The translations under genes were made by a program, and so were the position numbers. Shown in pieces: positions 57,330 to 64,000 of a stretch of DNA of 64,000 nucleotides (position 1 is the first letter of the stretch; each line of letters opens with the position of its first letter). The stretch is from Chelonoidis abingdonii. Lineage: Eukaryota; Chordata; Testudines; Testudinidae. The stretch spans positions 175,183,780 through 175,247,779 of the forward strand of contig NC_133769.1 of assembly GCF_003597395.2 (NCBI RefSeq), read 5' to 3'. The notes below the pieces were generated by a model. That model was not told the origin of the DNA, did no database searches, and saw only the letters and a list, made by a program, of their open reading frames with translations.

Positions 57330-59417
57330 GGGTACGTCTACACTACGGGATTATTCTGATTTTACATAAACCAGTTTTATAAAACAGATTGTATAAAGTC
57401 GAGTGCATGTGGCCACACTAAGCACATTAAGTTGGCAGTGTGCGTCCATGGTCTGAGGCTAGCATCGATTTCCAGAGCGTTGCACTGTGGGTAGCTATTC
57501 CATAGCTATCCCATGTTCCGCAGTCTCCCCCACCCCTTGGAATTCTGGTTAGATCCCAGTGGCTGATGGGGCAAAATCATTGTCGCGGGTGGTTCTGGTA
57601 AATGTCATCACTCATTCCTTCCTCTGGGAAAGCATGGCAGACAATCATTTAGCTCCTTTTTCCCTGGATTGCCCTGGCAGATGCCATAGCACGGCAACCA
57701 TGGAGCCCGTTCAGCTTTTTTTTTTACAGTCACCGTATGTTGTACTGGATGCCATGGACAGAGGCGATACTCCAGCGCTACACAGCAGCATTCATTTGCT
57801 TTTGCATGATAGCAGAGATGTTATCAGTCGTTCTGTACCTCTACCAGTGTAAATTGGCAATGAGATGCTGGTTATCTGTCGTTCTGTACTGTCTACTGCT
57901 ATCATGGGTGCCCCTGGCTGAGATTGGCCGGGGGGCGCAAAGGCAAACTGGGAATGACTCCCGAGTCAATCCCTCCTTTATGGTTTCTAAAAAATAGAGT
58001 CAGTCCTGCCTAGAATATGGGGCAAAGGTACTAGAGAACCAGTGTATCAGAAAGCACAGCTGCTCCATGTCAATCCCGCAGAAATGATGAGCTACATGCA
58101 TTCGCAGGGGTTGCCCCTGCAACAACCCCACCCGTTTGCTTCCCTCCTCCCCAACCTTCCTGGGCTACCATGGCAATGTCCCCCCTATTTGTGTCAAAAG
58201 TTATAAAGAATGCAGGAATAAGAAACAGTGAACTTGTTAGTGGATAAAATGAGGGGGAGGCAGCCTCCCGCTGCTATGACAGTCCAGGCAGAACATTAAG
58301 CGGTTTGGGGGAGAGAAGCCCGCATCCTGCTGCTATGATAGTCAGGCAGTACACAATCTTTTTCTTTACACAGGACAGGGAGGGGGCTGATTGGAGCTCA
58401 GCCCCCAGTTTCTATGATGAAGACGGTTACTCAGCCGTCTTCTGTACCATCTACTGGGAATGACTGGGAGTCTTCCTATTTGTACCCAGCACCCCGGCCA
58501 GCTCACCCGAGCCAGCCAGAGCACTCATGGCTGCGGGACAACAGATAGCAGTCATTGTACTGTCTGCCACCAGGAAGGGGAGAGGAGTGATACTGCTCTT
58601 CACTGCCTTGCAGCATCGCGTCTACCACACACAGTTCAGTAGACGATAGGGGTGACACTGAAAGAAGTCAAGAAAGCGATTTCTTTCCCCTTTTCTTTCA
58701 CATTTGGGGGGGATGCGTAAATTTACGAGCTATTCCCTAAACCACGCTGGGACAGATGTGTTTGAACCTAACAGGCACTGGGAGCTCAGCCAAGAATGCA
58801 AATGTTTCGAGACTGCTGTGGACTTGGATACTGCAGTCCCTCAGTACCCCCTCCCTCCCTCTATGAGCGTCCATTTGATTCCTTTGGCTTCCGTTACGCT
58901 GTCACGCAGCACTGTGTAGCCTGGAGATTTTTTTCAAATGCTTGGCATTTCGTCTTCTGTAACGGAGTCTGATAGAACAGATTTGTTCCCCATACAGCGG
59001 GAATCGCATCTTCCTGTACGGTCCTGCTGGAGCTCTTTTGGGGTTTGGGCTGCATAGCCACCCGTGGTGTCAAGACTCCACGCTGGACAAACAGGAAATG
59101 AAAATCAAATTTTGGGGCTATTTCCTGTTTACCTGCCACTGCATCTGAGTGAGTTCAGATTGCTGTCCAGAACAGTCACAGTGGTGCACTGTGGGATACC
59201 GCCCAGAGGGCAATATCGTTGATTTGCGGCCACACTAACCCTAATCCGATATGGTAATACCGATTTTAGCACTACTCCTCTCATCAGGGAGGAGTACAGA
59301 AGCCGATTTAAAGAGCCCTTTATATCGATGTAAAGGGCCTCGTAGTGTGGATGGGTACAGCGTTAAATCGGTTTAACGCTGCTAAAATTGGTTTAAACAC
59401 GTAGTGTAGACCAAGCC
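57330..59417. mobile_element. 2.1-kb non-autonomous Harbinger-type element
   Basis: Ends GGGTACGTCTACACTACGGG and CGTAGTGTAGACCAAGCC, imperfect inverted repeats, flanked by CCA at 57327-57329 and 59418-59420 (the match extends to CCCAG if the adjacent bases are counted). Subterminal blocks ATAAACCAGTTTTATAAAAC (left) and ATCGGTTTAACGCTGC (right) are the inverse of the copy at 48916-51161. Interior about 58190-59200 is unique to this copy; it has repeated GCTGCTATGA-cAGTCcAGGCA phrases and CpG-containing sequence. Open frames (57559-57852, 57737-57997, 58704-58919) carry no DDE transposase motif, so it depended on a helper. Confidence 0.85.
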
Positions 59418-62160
59418 CCAGTAACCCATGGTAATGACAAGGAAAGAAGCAACATCCTGCATTTCCTAAGTTTAACTCCCACTGCAGTAAATGGGAGTTT
59501 TACATGCTAGAAGGCTAGGCCTTGTCTTCACCTGAGAAGTTATGATTTCTTTACCTATGAAAAAAAATGCTTCTTCATAACCTGTAATAGAATTCTTTCA
59601 CTCCAAAAGCAAGGACTATATTGAACTATAATTAAAAATTTATGATCCTATTAAGAGGTAATATTGTAGTTAATCCTTAATAATAAAACTCATAAAAGTT
59701 CAGTGTTGCACACAAAGCTGACTGCAATTGACAAGTTCTGCAAAATATGTGTTGTATATTCAAAGTGTCAGCAAAGATTGTACTGTTACAGTTCCCTTTC
59801 CAATAATAATCCATAGAATTGTAGATTAATTTAAGCAATTTTGAGATATATATTTTATGTAATTGATATCTATACAGATATCTAAGAGTGCAATGTTTCT
59901 ACTTTCATATTGAATAAACCTGTGTGAAGGTAGTCCCATTTTCATGGGCACAGCATGAGTTATGGTGGCAAGGTCTGGCCTAATTTTCTTTACCAGGTTG
60001 TGATACCATTACACATGTTGAATAGTACCATATCATGAGTAATACCTTTGAAGTCAATGGGACTATGTGTGGAATAAGGTTCTATTCAATGTAAAGGTGA
60101 GACAATCTGGCCCATAATAAATATTGTTAATGAATTAGAAAAATGGCATGAGATACATGTCTCAGCATGTCCATTATGCCTGGTGTGCTCCTTTTCACAA
60201 GATCTTTTCTCTGTCAAATTAACAACTAGGTCTGTTAGAAATATTGTGGTTCTGGAGAAGGAATATTTCTGGTAGGTAATCTTAACAGACCTACCAGCAA
60301 ACACTGCTGGAGTTCAGAGTCTGTGATGAAATATAAAGTCAAGTTTCATTGTGAACAACTACAAAAAAAAACTGGTAAAAAAAAAACTATGAAAGTGTCA
60401 TCTGATCAATGACAGCTACAAAGCTTTGATGTAGAGCTTCCCAATATTTAGCAGTTTTATAGCAGTTTTCATCGTCAAGGCTGCTTCTAAGAATTACATA
60501 ATCTATAGAACATTTCCCCCCACTCCCCTTTCAGTTTTGCCCTTGCAAAAGAAATGTGATGGGATTTTTCCCACCCATTTACGGGTTGTTTTGGGTTCCT
60601 TTTTCTACTCTATCATGGATTCTACTCAAAGGAGTCATAGAAATATTAAGTTTCTTAAGCCTACTACTGCTTTTTGAAGTCATAGAATCTGATTCATTAT
60701 GACTGGGCAGGTTGGGAGGTGTAATTACATCTCTTTGTAACAACTAATATCTCTGTGCCCCAGAAAGATTCACCACCTATGGAAGGGTATGTGCCGTTAC
60801 ATCTCTGGCCATGCCTTTTCCTGGTCAATGTCTCCCACCCCCTAAAGGTTCCAGAAGGTAAGGCTGCTTTCTTTCATTACAACTCCAGCCTCCTCTAATG
60901 GACTTTCTGCAACTAAGGTCTAGCATCAGAGTCAGAAACTGGCATGCTCACTACTGAATCTAATCTATAATTGACATTTGCCTCTACTAAGAGTTATGTC
61001 AGAAAACCTGAAACTGGATCCATGTAGGTTCTGGTTTTATGAGTGTTAGAATAGGCTCTATGCTTACATTGTGTGCGTGTGTGTCTATAATCCAGCAAAA
61101 TGTGCTGCTTAGTTTGTTTTTCCTCTGTGACTCATTGAGCAAGAAGTCTCCCTTTTTTGCCTCAAGGTATGAGAAAGGAATGATTATTTCCTAACAGTTT
61201 TTATCTGACATACTAGGACACAGAGTCCGAGGGTGTCAGATAAAAAGAAATGGACTCTGCTGCCGACATACCTCAAGTGCAATATAAATAAGGTGTCTGC
61301 CTAGCAATTTAAATGGTTCTTCAACTTATAATCATTATTTGTTGTCCCTTCAGAGCATATGTGAGGCTGAAATGATATCTTAACAGCTGTTCAAAAGGAG
61401 TCATTTGAGTAGTGAAGAATGTTGCTGACAATCTCAGTATGAGATTTCCTTTACTCTGTCTCTAGAATGTGATTTTGAAAGAGATGAAATGTTACTTTGA
61501 GGCAAGAGGAGATATAGTAGCTTACTGTTTGTGCCTACATGAGTAAGCTCTTTTACTTGCTATGTTAAAATGGGAGTGCTCTTTTAACCACAAAAAAATC
61601 ACTTTAGTGGCAAATATTGAAGAAACATGAAATTATTGAATATGTATTACAAAGCAAAGTATCCATTGTATGGACAAATAAACACCTATTTCTGCTGCAG
61701 CAACATGTAGCTACTATAGTGAAGAATTATTCAATATTTCTATCATCTTGATCTTCTGAGCAAGTGTGTTTATTTTCTCATCTGCACTGTAGTGCCCTTT
61801 CAGCCATGTTTAGCTTTTTTTTCCCTCCTCAGCCTCTAAGCAGTATGCTTTTGTATGATTTTTCAAGCTTTAAATTGATGAGTGATGTTCAACCAGGTCC
61901 CAATTAGCATCTCACACTAATTTATATGTGGACATGATCTTTGGATAGCCTAGTAGTGTTAACTATTTGTCTGATCACCACTAGGTCCCATTTTTCTTTA
62001 TATCATTGTTTCATCAATGAGGCAAAAACTAAAAACATAAAGCCCAGCCATTATAGATCATTTACCAGTCAAGATCCTTTCCTCATTCCACGGCATAGCT
62101 TTCCCTGATGAAGCTTTGCCAGAGTTATACAACTGTAAGCAAGATCCCAATCTAGACCTC
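59418..62160. other. No gene seen; one old palindromic repeat
   Basis: About 59995-60115 (GGTTGTGATACCATTACACA ... ACCTTTGAAGTCAATGGGAC ... GAGACAATCTGGCCC) is a member of the palindromic family. The rest is AT-rich and unassigned. Confidence 0.55.
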
Positions 62161-62194
62161 AATGTCTAGCAAATAAAGATCTCATTAAAAAGCT

Positions 62195-62400
62195 TCATAG
62201 GAACAGAGGAATTGCACTACTGGATCAGACCCACAGTTGATTTAATACAGTATCGTGTCTCTAACCATGGCCCATAACATGCTTCAGAGGGAGGTGCAAG
62301 AAACCTTGTAGTTAATGTATATAGCCCCATTACCATAGGATCAGAGCATCTCACAATTTCTAATGCATTTAGCCTCACGACACACCTATGAGGAATTGAA
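62195..62400 (+). mobile_element. Old interspersed repeat fragments
   Basis: TAGGAACAGAGGAATTGCAC, TACTGGATCAGACCCACAGT, CAGTATCGTGTCTCTAACCA, CTTCAGAGGGAGGTGCAAG is a recurrent amniote/turtle repeat text (TACTGGGTCAGACCAA... type). It is followed by ATAGCCCCATTACCATAGGA and CATCTCACAATTTCTAATGC, a second old SINE/LINE-derived piece. Class uncertain. Confidence 0.6.
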
Positions 62401-62586
62401 TAATCCCTCCATAGAAATTGGTTTATGCCCTGAAGCGTGAAGGTTTATATTCCTTCCATGCATTTGGATTTTTTTTATCCTTACAAATGTCACTTGTTTC
62501 TCTGACACAAGGTAGAGCCTTAGCTGGTGTAAATCAGCATAGCTCAGAGCTATACTGTGCGGTTGATGGTAGTGATAACTGTCTAA

Positions 62587-63892
62587 GGTCATGTTTACAC
62601 TGTACAGTTTGGTTGATGATCATCTACCACTGTAATTAAACTGCTTTTGCATGTCCACACAGTTGATGCTCTTGCATCAACAGAGAGAGAGCAGTGAATT
62701 GTGGGTAGCTATCCCACTGTGCAGCTCACCACCATCTGCTGCTGGGAGTTCTGAGAAGGATCACAGTGGCTTATGGGGCAGGCTCACTGTCCCATGATTC
62801 AGTTTTCTCTGTCTCATCATTTCATGGACTTCTAACTATGTTTTGTGCCACTTTTCAACAGCCACCCGTAAACTGTGTGCCCACAACCTCTGCCTGAAAG
62901 CATGGATCCTGCACTGCTCTCCAGTTTTGTGATGAGCGTTATGAACACAAGTGGCTAATCCTACAGTATTTCATGAACTATGAATCTGATCATGACAACG
63001 TGGTTCTGCCCTGCTATGTGCCATGGACAGAAACAATTCCAAATTGCTGTTGACATTCATGAAGCAGTTGCACATGGTGGATCGTCAGTCCTGGGCTCAG
63101 GAAACAAGCACTGAGTGGTGGAATTGCATCATGATGCGGTATGGAATGATGAACAGTGACGGCAGAACATTTGGATGCACAAACCTACCTCCCTGGAACT
63201 GTGTTCAGAGCTTGCCCCCACCCTCCGGTGCAAGGACATGAAACTGAGAGCTGTCCTGATGGTGGAGAAGTGAGTGGAGACCATTGTGTGGAAGCTGGTA
63301 ATGCTTGACTGCTAGCAATCAGTTGTGAATTAGTTTAGAGTTGGGAAGTTCACTGTGGGAGCTGCAGTCACGCAAGTGTGCAGGGCCATTAATCATTTCC
63401 TGCTATGAAAGATTGTGACTCTGGGCAATGTGCGGGAAATAATGGATGGCTTTGCAGCAATGGGATTCCCTAATAGCAGCAGGGAGATAGACGGCATGCA
63501 TATCCTTATTTTGGCCCTAAATAACCTTGCGATAGAGTACCTCAACAGAAATGGCTACTTTTCTATGGTATTGCAAGTACTGGTGGATAACCATGGTTCT
63601 TTCATCGACACCAACACAAGATGGTCAGGGAAGGTGCCTGATGCATGCATCTTCAAGAACATTGGCCTGTGTAGAAAGCTGAAATGTCTTTCTATAATCT
63701 ATCAAGCAGGAAGTGGAATTTCAAAAATTCCTGGGCCTTTAAAGGGGGAGGGGCACATCCCCATGCACCTGGCTGCAAGGCAGGGAGTTTAAACGGCTGA
63801 CCAGAGCGGTCATGATAGGCATTGTGGGATACCTTCTGGAGGCTTCCAAGGGCAATATAAGCAACACAATGTCTACATAGACACTGAGTCAA
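62587..63892 (+). mobile_element. Harbinger element with broken transposase
   Basis: Starts GGTCATGTTTACACTGTACA after TAA (62584-62586), again a PIF/Harbinger-type end and target. The left part has the GTGGGTAGCTATCCCACTGT and GGCTTATGGGGCAGGCTCAC text also found in the non-autonomous copies (for example GTGGGTAGCTATTCCATAGC at 57488), linking them to this coding member. The transposase relic lies at about 63250-63792. The right terminus is not reached: at 63893 another repeat begins, so the element is probably interrupted there and continues beyond the window. Confidence 0.85.
63250..63792 (+). pseudogene. Harbinger (HARBI1-like) DDE transposase, broken
   Basis: Remnant of a PIF/Harbinger nuclease. 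In one frame the text runs QSVVN-stop-FRVGKFTVGAAVTQVCRAINHF, then the open stretch 63415-63792: ITLGNVREIMDGFAAMGFPN-type lead-in, EIDGMHI (family IDGTHI; first catalytic Asp, residue 26 from 63415), YLNRNGYFSMVLQVLVDNHG and WSGKVPDACIF (second catalytic Asp, residue 76). In-frame stops occur at 63313-63315 (TAG), 63331-63333 (TAG) and 63406-63408 (TGA). After CRKL (about 63684) the sequence no longer resembles the family and ends at a stop near 63792; the part with the third acidic residue is missing, consistent with an internal deletion. It cannot be active. It is a transposon gene, not the domesticated host HARBI1. Confidence 0.9.
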
Positions 63893-64000
63893 GTATCAGA
63901 GGGGTAGCCGTGTTAGTCTGAATTTGTAAAAGCAGCAGAGAATCCTGTGGCACCTTATAGACTAACAGACGTTTTGGATCATGAGCTATCGTGGGTGAAT
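63893..64000 (+). mobile_element. Uniform short turtle repeat, cut by window edge
   Basis: GTATCAGAGGGGTAGCCGTG, TTAGTCTGAATTTGTAAAAG, CAGCAGAGAATCCTGTGGCA, CCTTATAGACTAACAGACGT, TTTGGATCATGAGCTATCGT, GGGTGAAT. It is the inverse of 39192-39290 over the shared part, with only a few differences. Its start inside the Harbinger element shows it arrived later. Its class is not established by what is visible here. Confidence 0.85.

Noticed and set aside
57559..57852. 97-codon frame in the Harbinger-type element as a possible transposase or Myb-like partner
   Set aside because: No DDE or SANT/Myb residues visible; the matching region in the inverse copy (50595-50936) reads in another frame, so no conserved protein is implied.

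Overview
The window is vertebrate nuclear DNA that looks like a gene desert or a very large intron. I could not support any host protein-coding exon, tRNA, rRNA or CRISPR array. Nearly everything recognisable is interspersed repeat, and the mixture points to a cryptodiran (hidden-necked) turtle: a tRNA-derived SINE with a CR1-like tail of the tortoise pol III/Cry type (42817-43000), 5'-truncated CR1 LINEs, a very uniform short repeat abundant in turtle genomes (39192-39290 and 63893-64000), MIR-type SINEs, Harbinger-type and hAT-type DNA elements, and many solo LTRs. No species can be named from this.

Layout. 1-7.6 kb: a Harbinger-type foldback end, a decayed LINE (about 263-2307) split by a hAT insertion with a perfect 8-bp target duplication, a 1.3-kb hAT element with a GC-rich minisatellite core, a 71-bp hAT fragment, and an LTR with recognisable promoter boxes. 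7.6-18 kb: mostly unassigned AT-rich DNA with one MIR and one MITE fragment. 18-26 kb: a 444-bp foldback built from two inverted LTR 3' ends, a solo LTR, several hAT MITEs, and a nested site where an old palindromic repeat is broken by an LTR and by a hAT MITE. 26-37 kb: ancient SINE/LINE tails, a repeat-poor stretch around 27.0-28.3 kb that may be conserved non-coding DNA, a GC-rich hAT element, and the C-terminal end of a second LINE copy. 37-43 kb: two more solo LTRs, the uniform turtle repeat and the tortoise SINE. 45-51 kb: three CR1 fragments, one inside a Harbinger-type element. 54-59.4 kb: a 1-kb solo LTR and two Harbinger-type elements, one an inverted relative of the 48.9-51.2 kb copy. 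62.6-64 kb: a Harbinger element with a broken transposase reading frame, entered by the uniform turtle repeat at the window edge.

The genes do not work together here because no functional gene is visible. The biological content is a record of transposition: boundaries and target-site duplications let many insertions be mapped to the base, and nesting gives their order. I did not find a convincing new gene system. The most unusual objects are the LTR-end foldback at 18017-18460, the doubly interrupted palindrome at 24345-25890, and the hAT elements that carry G-rich minisatellites.
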